Source: a virus
Length of the DNA stretch: 32,966 nt
Virus record (IMG/VR): IMGVR_UViG_3300042460_000118
Span: 1-32,966 of that record
Strand: one strand, 5' to 3'
The position numbers were made by a program, and so were the translations under genes. Under the pieces are notes generated by a model, which did no database searches, was not told the origin of the DNA, and worked only from the letters and a program-made list of their open reading frames with translations. This document shows positions 1 through 6,329 of this stretch, in pieces. Each line of letters opens with the position of its first letter. Position 1 is the stretch's first letter.

Positions 1-2
1 CT

Positions 3-953
3 TTTAATGAAAATAACCAACATCCAGAATGGTATGCTGGAAGAAATGTTATAAACAGTTTTGGATTCCCAGAAGACAGTCTTGTTGAAGAATTTTTAAA
101 TGGACTAGACGTTGTTTTAAGTTGTGAAGTATTTTATAGCGACACTCTAGTTTTAAAAGCCAAAGCACGTGGAATTACAACCATCTTACAATATAACTAT
201 GAGTTGTTTGAAAATCTTTCTGTTCCAAGGGCACCACTTGCAGATATTCTGCTTGCTCCAAGTTTGTGGAATATTGATCGTGTAAGGTCTATGTTTGGTA
301 AAAGATGTAAGATTATACATTTACCACCACCAACCAATGATTTATTGTTTAGCAAAATAAAAGAAAATAATTTATCTAAAGATCACAACAGATTGCTGCA
401 CATAGGTGGCAGAAGAGCCGCACGTGATCGAAACGGTACAGAAACAATTATGGCTATGCTTAAATACTCAAAGGCTGACTACGAACTTGTTATTCAAAGC
501 CAAACGCCAATAGATACAGTACCAACAGATTCAAGGCTTAAGATTGAAGTTGGCAATCCTGCTAATCGTGAAGATATGTATAATGGTTTTGATGGCATGG
601 TATTGCCTCGTAAATATGCTGGACTTTGTCTTCCAATGAATGAAGCTCTTTTTAGTGCAATGCCAGTTTTTATGACTGATATATCACCAAACAATCAAAT
701 TCTTCCAAGTAAATGGCTTACAGCAACACATAGTGATGGATTTTTTATGGCTAAAACGAAGATAGCTTTATTGTCAGCAGATCCTAGAAATTTAGCTAAA
801 TTGATTGATGAATATATTAACTTAGATAGTAATCTAAAACATGAATTAAAAAACCAAGCATTTGAGATAGCTCAACAAAATTTTTCTGTAGAAAAATTAA
901 AACCACAGTATTTAAATCTCATAGACGGACTTAGATCTAAACCTACTATCTAG
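3..953 (+). CDS. Glycosyltransferase, GT4-like, 5' end cut by window edge
   Basis: The frame is open from base 3 with no stop, so the N-terminus lies outside the window; 316 codons plus TAG are present. Features seen are an LLHIGG strand opening the C-terminal Rossmann half, then a nucleotide-sugar-site-like stretch (VLPRKYAGLCLPMNEALFSA) matching the classical 'P-x-x-x-E-G-x-x-x-x-x-x-E-A' signature of family GT4, with the usual glycine replaced by alanine. The likely role is transfer of a sugar from a nucleotide donor to a host wall polymer, phage DNA or a virion protein; the acceptor cannot be told. It is the only plus-strand gene, and its 3' end overlaps that of the convergent gene at 912-1607 by 42 bases. 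Both neighbours are sugar-transfer enzymes, suggesting a glycan-modification corner of the genome. Confidence 0.72.
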   Translation, partial: FNENNQHPEWYAGRNVINSFGFPEDSLVEEFLNGLDVVLSCEVFYSDTLVLKAKARGITTILQYNYELFENLSVPRAPLADILLAPSLWNIDRVRSMFGKRCKIIHLPPPTNDLLFSKIKENNLSKDHNRLLHIGGRRAARDRNGTETIMAMLKYSKADYELVIQSQTPIDTVPTDSRLKIEVGNPANREDMYNGFDGMVLPRKYAGLCLPMNEALFSAMPVFMTDISPNNQILPSKWLTATHSDGFFMAKTKIALLSADPRNLAKLIDEYINLDSNLKHELKNQAFEIAQQNFSVEKLKPQYLNLIDGLRSKPTI

Positions 954-1607
954 GATCAATCTTTTTATTTCTTTAAACGAATCATCATTGCTAGATAGAT
1001 AGTCATATCTTAGGTTGGTAATGTCATATGATTTTTGTTTGGAATTTAATCCATATACTTTAACATCATCCATTTCTATTCCACCCACATTATAAAAATT
1101 GCCATAAACCGATCTCCATAGCCCATCTAATAAAATAATTTTTGACAACTTTTTCTTTTCCATAATCATTGGAACATGAAGCTCATAATTTATAACTTTA
1201 GTTTTAAGTTTACGATAAATTAATGATTCTGTTTTTATTAGCATCTTACCGTAAGCACTTATATTAGGATCAACACCATTGTTTATTTTATAATTGTTTA
1301 TTTTGTCTAATAAAAAACCACCATGGGTATTTGGAAGTGTGTCAATTTTGTTTATTATATAAAAGTCATCATTCATTAAGATAAATGATTCTGAAATTTC
1401 AGGGCTGTTACATATAGCTCTTAGATTATTTTTAGCATTGACATACTTTGATCTATTCTGACTAACAGGGATGTGGTTTCCAGTATACCAGCCTGGCTTT
1501 CCACCAACTACCCAGATTTTATCGTGTGGTAAGTTTTTAACAACAGATCTAATTGAGTATCTTAGCTCTTCGTTATCCCCTGGTTTACAAATATATACTA
1601 CGTCCAT
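912..1607 (-). CDS. Stealth-like sugar-phosphate transferase
   Basis: A 231-aa protein with the layout of the Stealth/capsule polysaccharide phosphotransferase family: an N-terminal DVVYICKPGDNEELRYSIRS segment (compare the family's D-I-V-Y-T-W ... E-L-R-Y-S-L-R-S), a KIWVVGGKPGW strand, then FILMNDDFYI, matching the F-x-x-x-N-D-D motif of conserved region 2. These enzymes move a hexose-1-phosphate onto a glycan. An upstream reading to 1655 is possible, but the -10 box at 1618-1623 overlaps the intermediate ATG at 1619. The ATG at 1607 has GGGAAG just before it and would give a leader of about 4 nt, so it is chosen. The gene is convergent with the glycosyltransferase at 3-953. The substrate is unknown; a role in masking or decorating host surface polymers is inference. 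Confidence 0.65.
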   Translation of the reverse strand: MDVVYICKPGDNEELRYSIRSVVKNLPHDKIWVVGGKPGWYTGNHIPVSQNRSKYVNAKNNLRAICNSPEISESFILMNDDFYIINKIDTLPNTHGGFLLDKINNYKINNGVDPNISAYGKMLIKTESLIYRKLKTKVINYELHVPMIMEKKKLSKIILLDGLWRSVYGNFYNVGGIEMDDVKVYGLNSKQKSYDITNLRYDYLSSNDDSFKEIKRLILDSRFRSKSVYEI

Positions 1608-1617
1608 ACTACTTCCC

Positions 1618-1623
1618 ATTATA
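1618..1623 (-). promoter_or_regulatory. -10 box for the Stealth-like gene
   Basis: A perfect TATAAT lies just downstream of the terminator hairpin at 1631-1652. Standard spacing puts +1 near 1611, only about 4 nt before the ATG at 1607. No good -35 box is seen, as the hairpin occupies that region. This would make the message nearly leaderless. Confidence 0.5.
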
Positions 1624-1630
1624 CAGGAAA

Positions 1631-1652
1631 GGCGGGCCATCTCTGACCCGCC
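1631..1652 (-). terminator. GC-rich terminator hairpin after the 106-aa membrane protein gene
   Basis: On the minus strand GGCGGGTC pairs with GGCCCGCC over an AGAGAT loop: eight pairs including one G-T, in an otherwise AT-rich region, followed by TTTCCT. It sits 18 bases past the stop of the gene at 1670-1990 and just before the next -10 box, as expected for an operon-end terminator. The T tract is short. Confidence 0.62.
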
Positions 1653-1669
1653 CAATCCTTATAGAAGGT

Positions 1670-1990
1670 CTACTTGTTTGCAGACTTCTTTGCTACTGGC
1701 TTCTTTGCAGAAGCCTTCTTAGCAGCCTCTGAGAGCTTCTTAGAGGCTTCTTTAGCTACTACCTCAGCAACAAGTCCAAATGCTGGATCTTGCTTGTTAA
1801 TGTAGCGCAAGACTGTTGGGATAGCTGCTGCCCATAGTCCATTAGCTACTGTTAGCCATTCACCAGTGCCAAAGTCTAGTGGCGATGCCAATCCAGTACT
1901 TGTCATGGTGGTTGTAATTAGTGCTAGCACAACACCAAGTAGGTTACGTGCATATGAATCTAGTGCTGCTTTGATATTCTTTGTATTCAT
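1670..1990 (-). CDS. Holin-like small membrane protein with Lys/Ala tail
   Basis: A 106-aa protein with a hydrophobic segment at about residues 17-35 (LLGVVLALITTTMTSTGLA), a second at about 45-60 (WLTVANGLWAAAIPTVL), then the charged RYINKQDPAFG segment and a lysine/alanine-rich C-terminal tail. Two membrane passes with a strongly basic cytoplasmic tail fit class II holins and small phage membrane proteins of actinophages. A good SD (AAGGAG) precedes the ATG. It is the last gene of its operon, directly before a strong hairpin. It is one of three holin-like proteins in the window, the others being at 10557-10835 and 10838-11023, but it is far from both lysins. The holin function is inference from topology. 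Confidence 0.5.
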   Translation of the reverse strand: MNTKNIKAALDSYARNLLGVVLALITTTMTSTGLASPLDFGTGEWLTVANGLWAAAIPTVLRYINKQDPAFGLVAEVVAKEASKKLSEAAKKASAKKPVAKKSANK

Positions 1991-1993
1991 TTT

Positions 1994-2368
1994 TTATTTC
2001 TCCTTGTTTTCCTCTGGCAAGATAGTTTTAAGTTCCTTATATGCAGAGTCTATTTCCTCTAATATAATTGTGTGTGGACTTGGAACTGCCTTACCATAAG
2101 TATTAAAATAGTTAAGCTGTGGCTCAACCTTGCTTGCAAAGTTACTAACTTTATCTTGAACCTCTACAATGTAGTTAAATGCATCATCTCTAGAAGTATT
2201 TAAGAACTTAATGTATGATTCATTAGCAATTTCTTCACGATTGGAAACTATGTTGCTAAGACTTTTATTTTTGTTTCTAGACAATACTAGCAGGGTACCC
2301 AATAAAATGCTCAAAAAAGAAAGCACTACAACCAATGTAATATATAAAAACTGATTATCAACAATCAT
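1994..2368 (-). CDS. Single-pass membrane protein, unknown function
   Basis: A 124-aa protein, not recognised. One N-terminal transmembrane segment at about residues 8-29 (LYITLVVVLSFLSILLGTLLVL) is followed by a basic RNKNK stop-transfer and a polar, mostly helical rest. This is the outline of an inner-membrane spanin or other N-anchored phage protein, but no specific family can be claimed. The ATG overlaps the stop of the upstream gene (ATGA, 2365-2368), and the gene at 1670-1990 follows after 3 bases, so it is translationally coupled to a run of small membrane protein genes. A spanin-like or lysis-accessory role is a guess from topology and neighbours. Confidence 0.55.
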   Translation of the reverse strand: MIVDNQFLYITLVVVLSFLSILLGTLLVLSRNKNKSLSNIVSNREEIANESYIKFLNTSRDDAFNYIVEVQDKVSNFASKVEPQLNYFNTYGKAVPSPHTIILEEIDSAYKELKTILPEENKEK

Positions 2369-2607
2369 TTATTCTCTCCTAATGCTTTTCTTACTACAAG
2401 AACAATTGCTCCATTGTCTTCTAGAGCCTTTTTTACTAAAAATACATACTGAATTGCTTCACGTTTTGCAAACTCATCAAGGTTAGCAAAAAGTTTTTCG
2501 TCAAGCCTTATTGTTATAAAGTTTTCATTTTCAAGAAGCTGTACCCCTGCAAAACCTTTAGGAGCTTCTATTGAATGAAAGGCTCTTTTCATTGCATCAG
2601 TGTACAT
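2365..2607 (-). CDS. Small conserved phage protein, unknown function
   Basis: 80 aa from the chosen start. A longer reading to 2739 would overlap almost two thirds of the membrane protein gene 2597-2821, so the ATG at 2607 is preferred; AGAGG lies 6 nt before it, and the overlap with the upstream stop is then only 11 bases. The protein is an alpha/beta type with ITIRLDEKLFANLDEFAKRE followed by a helix, and ends in a short hydrophobic strand (GAIVLVV) and a basic tail. The ITIRLDEKL...F pattern recalls the start of ribbon-helix-helix proteins, but the similarity is too weak for a call. It is coupled by ATGA to the next gene. Confidence 0.5.
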   Translation of the reverse strand: MYTDAMKRAFHSIEAPKGFAGVQLLENENFITIRLDEKLFANLDEFAKREAIQYVFLVKKALEDNGAIVLVVRKALGENK

Positions 2608-2821
2608 TAGCATCCTCTTTCCAGTGTAGATAAGATTTAATATAAACCACGCCATATGCAATTGCAGAAACAATAAAACCATATTGCTCAGTAATGACTG
2701 CGTAAATAATCCAGATTGCCTCATTGAATAACAAAACAAACCAGCCCCAAAGAGTCTTCTTGCCTACAAAATAAATTCCAGCAACGCCAATAGCGGCAAG
2801 TATCCATGACCAATATTCCAT
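2597..2821 (-). CDS. Small PnuC-like multi-pass membrane protein
   Basis: 74 aa, nearly all hydrophobic, with three likely membrane helices at about residues 3-19, 24-44 and 47-63. The pattern W-x-W-I-L-x-x-x-G-x-x-x-Y-F-V-G-K-K-T-x-W-G-W, then W-I-I-Y-A, a Q-Y-G-F turn and a terminal H-W resembles the repeating unit of PnuC-type nicotinamide riboside/NMN transporters, though at a third of the usual length. It could be a homo-oligomeric mini-transporter for NAD precursors, or just a holin-like membrane protein. The ATG follows the WhiB gene stop by two bases, so the genes are probably co-transcribed. Confidence 0.5.
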   Translation of the reverse strand: MEYWSWILAAIGVAGIYFVGKKTLWGWFVLLFNEAIWIIYAVITEQYGFIVSAIAYGVVYIKSYLHWKEDANVH

Positions 2822-2823
2822 AA

Positions 2824-3108
2824 TTAGCTATCCGTTGTTAGTGCTTGCCAGGTTTTTGCCCAGCCCTCTTTGGCTTTATGTCTATTAAATTCCCTAGATA
2901 TGTCTCCTTGTTCAAAATAAACTCCACCCCAAACTCCAGTTTCTTTTCCAGAAACCCCTGCAGCAAAACACATTTTTCTCACTGGACACTCCCTACAAAC
3001 TTTATCTACTATAGGCCTTAGTTCAAGATCTTCTTCATAATTATCAAAGTAATCATTTGTTTCTTCTCCAAGACATGCAGCCTTGTCTTTCCATGATTGG
3101 TTTTGCAT
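2824..3108 (-). CDS. whiB: WhiB-family iron-sulfur transcription regulator
   Basis: 94 aa with all signature residues of the Wbl family: four cysteines at 12, 38, 41 and 47 (C-x25-C-x2-C-x5-C) that bind a [4Fe-4S] cluster, and GVWGG at 58-62, the turn that contacts the housekeeping sigma factor. A short basic segment follows, as expected for DNA contact. Wbl proteins are confined to Actinobacteria and their phages, making this the strongest host marker in the window. Some mycobacteriophage WhiB proteins repress host whiB genes and affect septation; a similar hijacking of host transcription is plausible here but not shown. It sits in a run of small early-type genes between a 81-aa unknown and membrane proteins. 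Confidence 0.93.
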   Translation of the reverse strand: MQNQSWKDKAACLGEETNDYFDNYEEDLELRPIVDKVCRECPVRKMCFAAGVSGKETGVWGGVYFEQGDISREFNRHKAKEGWAKTWQALTTDS

Positions 3109-3111
3109 GTC

Positions 3112-3357
3112 TTACTCCACATATCTGCTTGGAACTTTCCATCCATAAGATTCAGCGTTAAAAATGTTTTTGATATACCAAACTCCATTAATTTTTACAC
3201 CATTAGGCTTGTAAAGTGCCCCTGATGTTTTAATGAGTTCCACTACATTCCAACCATCCCATGATAATGATTTATTTTTTGAGACGATCTCTTCCATCTT
3301 CTCTAGTGAAGCTACTACCATTTTTACCTCTTTATTTTGAGTTTTATTATTTGACAT
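3112..3357 (-). CDS. Small hypothetical protein
   Basis: 81 aa, not recognised. The N-terminal half is charged and helical (a VVASLEKMEEIVSKNK segment), and the C-terminal half is rich in aromatic residues with short strands (SWDGWNVVELI, GVWYIKNIFN, YGWKVPSRYVE). There is no signal peptide or membrane segment. The start at 3357 overlaps the stop of the gene at 3357-3719 by one base (TAATG type), and the WhiB gene follows after 3 bases, so it belongs to a tightly packed operon. The WxxW/GVWYIKN pattern suggests a small beta domain that could bind a nucleic acid or protein partner, but this is only a guess. Confidence 0.55.
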   Translation of the reverse strand: MSNNKTQNKEVKMVVASLEKMEEIVSKNKSLSWDGWNVVELIKTSGALYKPNGVKINGVWYIKNIFNAESYGWKVPSRYVE

Positions 3358-3719
3358 TAGTATCTAAATATCCCTACTTCAATACCGCTAAGTTCTGCCT
3401 CAGCAACCAGCTTAGAGTTATACTCTCCTGGCTTGCTTAAAAAAACGAGATAGTTTATTTTGTCAATGTTTTGTTCAGCCCAAGAAATAGGAACCTTGTT
3501 ATATCTAATTTTGATACCTCTAGCTTTTAGGCTACGTTCAGTAATGTTACAAAATTCTGTTACAAAGTTGTTGATATTTTTAGGCCCAACACTGTATACT
3601 AAAATTTCTTTATCTTCTTTAGGAAGAGAAGACATGCCAACTGACATAGACCTCATAAAGATATTGTAGTCATTAAAATTAGTTGTACCCTGTACTGCAA
3701 TTATCAACTTAAAACCCAC
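3357..3719 (-). CDS. SLOG-like (YspA/DUF2493-type) Rossmann protein
   Basis: 120 aa. It opens with a strand and turn, KLIIAVQGTTNFNDYNIFMR, which mirrors the start of YspA/DUF2493 SLOG proteins (VIIAGSRTFNDY...). The later steps also fit: a central strand (EILVYSVGP), a helix, a KIRYNKVPISWAEQN segment in the place of the family's W-x-x-x-x-x-A turn, a hydrophobic strand (INYLVFLSKPG), then A-E-x-x-G-I-E-V at the end. The family's SGxAxGxD loop is not conserved. SLOG domains bind nucleotides or their derivatives and occur in anti-phage and phage counter-defence settings; ligand and role here are unknown. Its ends overlap both neighbours, so it is coupled in the same operon. Confidence 0.5.
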   Translation of the reverse strand: MGFKLIIAVQGTTNFNDYNIFMRSMSVGMSSLPKEDKEILVYSVGPKNINNFVTEFCNITERSLKARGIKIRYNKVPISWAEQNIDKINYLVFLSKPGEYNSKLVAEAELSGIEVGIFRY

Positions 3720-4104
3720 TCTTTAAACTATTGTAAATGTATAACAACTTGCTTACTTCTTCTTCAGATAAATTTTTCATCTCAGTTAATTTTTTATTAC
3801 CTGGATCAAACTTTCCATCTATTACTTCTGCATAATAAATTTTATTTTTGTCTAGCCAGTATGCCTTTTTATCTGGCATCTCTATGTAGTCAAACGTCTT
3901 ATCTTGTTCGTATATTATTGCTTGACTGTATCTGTGTCTTGAATCAAACATTAAGTCTGGCAAAAAGTTTTTAATTAATAAAAACATAGAGCTTTGACGA
4001 ACAAGAGCCTTCTTATCCTTTTTAGGGTAGTTAGCTTTATTGTACTGTCTAATTATAGCAATTAAGGTTAGGGTTGTCAATACCCCAAATAAAAAAAGTT
4101 CCAT
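3709..4104 (-). CDS. N-anchored membrane protein, unknown function
   Basis: 131 aa, not recognised. A transmembrane segment at about residues 2-18 (LFLFGVLTTLTLIAIIR) is followed by a basic stretch (YPKKDKKALVRQ) and a soluble domain of about 100 residues rich in Tyr, Asp and Lys. The positive charges after the helix place the soluble part inside the cell. The C-terminal LSEEEVSKLLYIYNSL is a typical amphipathic helix. The gene overlaps the SLOG-like gene by 11 bases and follows the 349-aa gene after 14 bases, so all are likely on the same message. Possible roles are membrane anchoring of a phage complex or superinfection exclusion; the sequence decides neither. Confidence 0.5.
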   Translation of the reverse strand: MELFLFGVLTTLTLIAIIRQYNKANYPKKDKKALVRQSSMFLLIKNFLPDLMFDSRHRYSQAIIYEQDKTFDYIEMPDKKAYWLDKNKIYYAEVIDGKFDPGNKKLTEMKNLSEEEVSKLLYIYNSLKSGF

Positions 4105-4118
4105 TGTTTTTCCGACCT

Positions 4119-5168
4119 CTAAAGGGTTCGTAAAGTTTTTAGTTTGTGGGCAACGGTTGTGTCAGTAGCTTCTCCATCACGATATAGTCTGATGACTGCT
4201 ACTGGGTCTTCTTCGCTAGCATTTAGGCTAACGTCTGTTCCTGGAACATTGTAAGTTCCACTGCGAATAATTCTTGTTACTTTTCCAGATGCTCTTCCTC
4301 CAGAAGAGTTCCAGGAGACCATTGATCCAACTGTAACAGATTTAAATATTTGTGTAAGCTGATCTACATTTGTATAGTCTTTTCCAAAATTAGAAAACAA
4401 GGCTTTGTCCATTTCACGGTTTGCAATTGCACGTGACCAAGAGAATCCTGCGTCTCCACCCCAGGCGTCCCACATAATACGACCGTTACTAGGATTGCTT
4501 GTATTGTAAAAGTCTTTTCCTTTTTTGTCTACTTCATGTCTGGCGAAGAAAGAATACATTCTTTTAACTACTGATAAAGACATTGATCTTCCAGCTACGA
4601 TATCTGTTGCCCTACCCCAGCCAACTGGCGTTCCAGCTCCTGTAGCTTTTCCTTCTGCTTTCCATTTAAGTGCACGACGTGCTGCAGACTTCATTCCAGA
4701 TGTTGGAGAATAGCTATCTGCTTTTGAAATCATTTCCATTTCATCCATGTCATGGTCTTCCATTTCAAAAACTGTTGCGTCTACATACATCATTCCAATG
4801 CTATAGGCGGTTGGCTCCCACGTGTCATCGTCTTCTTCATAAATTCTTACAGACATCGCTGGATTTTCTGGTGGCATAGACTCAAGAGCATACTCTGATC
4901 CAGGTGTTCCAAGTGTTCCACCCTCCCACATGATGTGTTCAACAACTCCATGAACAACACCCTCAGAAGTCTGACCCATTACGAAGTCACCTTCTTTGAT
5001 CGCTGACTTTGTTGTCATTGAACTATTTCCAGCAATTACAGCACCAGTAGAGTCAGAAACATATACTGGCTTACGACGCTTTGCCTTAAGTTTGCGACCA
5101 ACATTTTTAGACTTACCAGTTGGCCAGTCTCCTGGCTCTTTGATGCCACCGCTATTATTTTCTGTCAT
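4119..5168 (-). CDS. Tudor/SH3-like repeat protein with central helical phage domain
   Basis: 349 aa in three parts. Residues about 57-135 and 275-345 are two copies of a small beta module: IKEGDFVMGQTSEGVVHGVVEHI and VTVGSMVSWNSSGGRASGKVTRI both open with a short 'x-x-G-x-x-V-x-W/G' strand, run through a loop with GTPGSEYAL or VPGTDVSLN, and finish with a P-x-x-x-x-V/I-R-I/L-Y strand. The second copy fits the hypervirulence-associated TUDOR-like domain (DUF2945). Between them is a helical domain (SGMKSAARRALKWKAEG ... SVVKRMYSFFARHEVD ... RIMWDAWGGDAG) that I believe recurs in phage head-region proteins and proteases, but no protease active site was identified. The role may be structural or DNA-associated. 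The ATG coincides with the predicted +1 of an extended -10 promoter, so the message seems leaderless. Confidence 0.6.
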   Translation of the reverse strand: MTENNSGGIKEPGDWPTGKSKNVGRKLKAKRRKPVYVSDSTGAVIAGNSSMTTKSAIKEGDFVMGQTSEGVVHGVVEHIMWEGGTLGTPGSEYALESMPPENPAMSVRIYEEDDDTWEPTAYSIGMMYVDATVFEMEDHDMDEMEMISKADSYSPTSGMKSAARRALKWKAEGKATGAGTPVGWGRATDIVAGRSMSLSVVKRMYSFFARHEVDKKGKDFYNTSNPSNGRIMWDAWGGDAGFSWSRAIANREMDKALFSNFGKDYTNVDQLTQIFKSVTVGSMVSWNSSGGRASGKVTRIIRSGTYNVPGTDVSLNASEEDPVAVIRLYRDGEATDTTVAHKLKTLRTL

Positions 5169-5174
5169 AATAAT

Positions 5175-5183
5175 ATTATATCA
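5175..5183 (-). promoter_or_regulatory. Extended -10 promoter giving a leaderless message
   Basis: TGATATAAT on the minus strand fits the extended -10 consensus TGnTATAAT. The hexamer occupies 5175-5180; six bases (ATTATT) separate it from the ATG at 5168, so the A of the start codon falls on the expected +1. No Shine-Dalgarno sequence lies between them. Confidence 0.62.
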
Positions 5184-5507
5184 TCTTTCTTCAAACAGTC
5201 GTTTTATTTCGTCCAAAGAACTTTGTTTTCTTTTAGATAAGCCTGAGATCTCTTCTTCATCAAAAGCCTTGTCTGTTAAAAACAGTATTGGGTTTCTAGA
5301 CTTTGGATTATTCATCTCAAGAAAGCCTAGCTCTAGAAAAAAATCTACCTCATTTTTTACAAAATTTAATCTTTTATGCATAAATTCGGGGACAACATCG
5401 TTAATGTCATTTGTAAAGCTATAAACAAACTCACCACTTTTGGAATCAATTCCAGAAACTTCTACTACTCCACTAAGGACTAGCTCTTCAATAGATGGCT
5501 CTAGCAT
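5181..5507 (-). CDS. Conserved phage hypothetical protein
   Basis: 108 aa, family not recognised. It opens with SIEELVLSGVVEVSGID followed by a beta turn and FVYSFTNDINDVVPEF, then helices (KRLNFVKNEVDFFLELGFLEMN) resembling a winged-helix 'helix, then G-F-L strand' pattern, and a charged C-terminal tail (KRKQSSLDEIKRLFEER). A small DNA- or protein-binding winged-helix fold is possible but unproven. The ATG overlaps the thermonuclease stop (TAATG), so translation is coupled. The gene's 3' end carries the extended -10 promoter of the next gene. There is no signal peptide and no membrane segment. Confidence 0.55.
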   Translation of the reverse strand: MLEPSIEELVLSGVVEVSGIDSKSGEFVYSFTNDINDVVPEFMHKRLNFVKNEVDFFLELGFLEMNNPKSRNPILFLTDKAFDEEEISGLSKRKQSSLDEIKRLFEER

Positions 5508-5911
5508 TACAATGTCTTTGCTCTAGCCTTAGCCAATACTTCAAAGTCTTTTACCTTGGTGTCTCCTAGGTACCCCCAGGCATAGCCCTTCTCAATCATT
5601 TCAGTATTGATTGAGTTGCCTTCGCCATCAAGGTATAGCCAACCAAGGATGCGACCATATTTTTCAGATGAATCCATCTTCTCAGTTTTAATAACAACAG
5701 TCTTTGCTGCCTTGATACGATCTGCCAAATACTTCTTAGACTCTAGGCCTAAAACTTTTTCTGCCTTATCCTTTGTACGACTTTCTGGGGTATCAATGCC
5801 AGCCAACCTAACACGTGAAGTAAAACTAATATCAAACCCTAAATCAATAACTACGTCAATAGTGTCTCCATCTACAACGTTAGTAACTTGTTTTACATAA
5901 TATTCAAACAT
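5507..5911 (-). CDS. Staphylococcal nuclease-like thermonuclease
   Basis: 134 aa, the size of one SNase domain. The key residues are all visible: VVDGDTID with Asp at 15 and 17, RLAGIDTPE giving Arg35, Asp40 and Glu43, and YGR giving Arg87, the same set (Arg35, Asp40, Glu43, Arg87) that binds calcium and cleaves the phosphodiester in the staphylococcal enzyme. The family hydrolyses DNA and RNA to 3'-phosphate products. There is no signal peptide, so it should act inside the infected cell, perhaps degrading host DNA to feed the phage RNR and polymerase; that role is inference. It lies one base after the DUF7455-type gene and overlaps the 108-aa gene, within an operon that also carries the two lysins. 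Confidence 0.9.
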   Translation of the reverse strand: MFEYYVKQVTNVVDGDTIDVVIDLGFDISFTSRVRLAGIDTPESRTKDKAEKVLGLESKKYLADRIKAAKTVVIKTEKMDSSEKYGRILGWLYLDGEGNSINTEMIEKGYAWGYLGDTKVKDFEVLAKARAKTL

Positions 5912-6151
5912 CTAGTCATCTCCCTTTAGCCTATTTTCAATAAGCTTTTCACGTTCGTCTACAACTTCTATTGCAAAACTCATCATGTTTTTATACCCCA
6001 AAGGATTACTCATAATTTCTTCATAGTGGTGTGCACAAAACAATAAGTCTCCGTCTACACCCTTGACATAAATATAGGCTTGTGCGTCGCAACCATGATC
6101 ACAACGATCATTTGCATTAAGGACCCATTCTTTTTGTTTAGCTTCTACCAT
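5912..6151 (-). CDS. DUF7455-type small zinc protein
   Basis: 79 aa. The core DRCDHGCDAQAYIYV followed by DLLFCAHHYEE matches the actinobacterial DUF7455 pattern (DRCDxCxAQAxV ... LxFCxHH). Two cysteines at 17 and 21 plus Cys39 and the CAHH histidines make a plausible zinc site. Bacterial homologues are short and of unknown function. The C-terminal half here is extended by a charged helix (about residues 48-79). The start codon overlaps the stop of the FmdB-like gene (TAATG), and the thermonuclease follows directly, so three small zinc or nuclease proteins are translated in tandem. The family's restriction to Actinobacteria supports the host call. Confidence 0.68.
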   Translation of the reverse strand: MVEAKQKEWVLNANDRCDHGCDAQAYIYVKGVDGDLLFCAHHYEEIMSNPLGYKNMMSFAIEVVDEREKLIENRLKGDD

Positions 6152-6327
6152 TACTTGTCCTTACTATAAAATCCACTGCCGTTAAACATAACGGCACCTA
6201 ACGAGTATACACGAGTGAGGCTCAAATTGCAAGTCTTGCACTGATATCCAGGATCTTCATCATTGATACCACGAACAAATGTTTCTCTAACTTTGCAATC
6301 TGAACACTCATACTCGTATATAGGCAT
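6151..6327 (-). CDS. FmdB-like small zinc ribbon protein
   Basis: 58 aa. It starts MPIYEYECSDC, the hallmark of the FmdB/zinc ribbon regulatory family (MPxYxYxCxxC). Cys8/Cys11 and Cys30/Cys33 form two knuckles of a zinc ribbon, and the protein ends in GAVMFNGSGFYSKDK, close to the family's F-K-G-x-G-F-Y-x-T-D ending. The function of the family is not settled; a nucleic-acid or protein-binding adaptor role is usual for zinc ribbons. The gene ends by overlapping the next ATG (TAATG) and starts 2 bases past the amidase stop, so it belongs to the lysin operon. Finding it needs a short-ORF search, as it is below 60 codons. Confidence 0.82.
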   Translation of the reverse strand: MPIYEYECSDCKVRETFVRGINDEDPGYQCKTCNLSLTRVYSLGAVMFNGSGFYSKDK

Positions 6328-6329
6328 TT

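Noticed and set aside
2608-2739. N-terminal extension of the 80-aa protein to 124 aa
   Set aside because: It would overlap the membrane protein gene in another frame; AGAGG points to the ATG at 2607.
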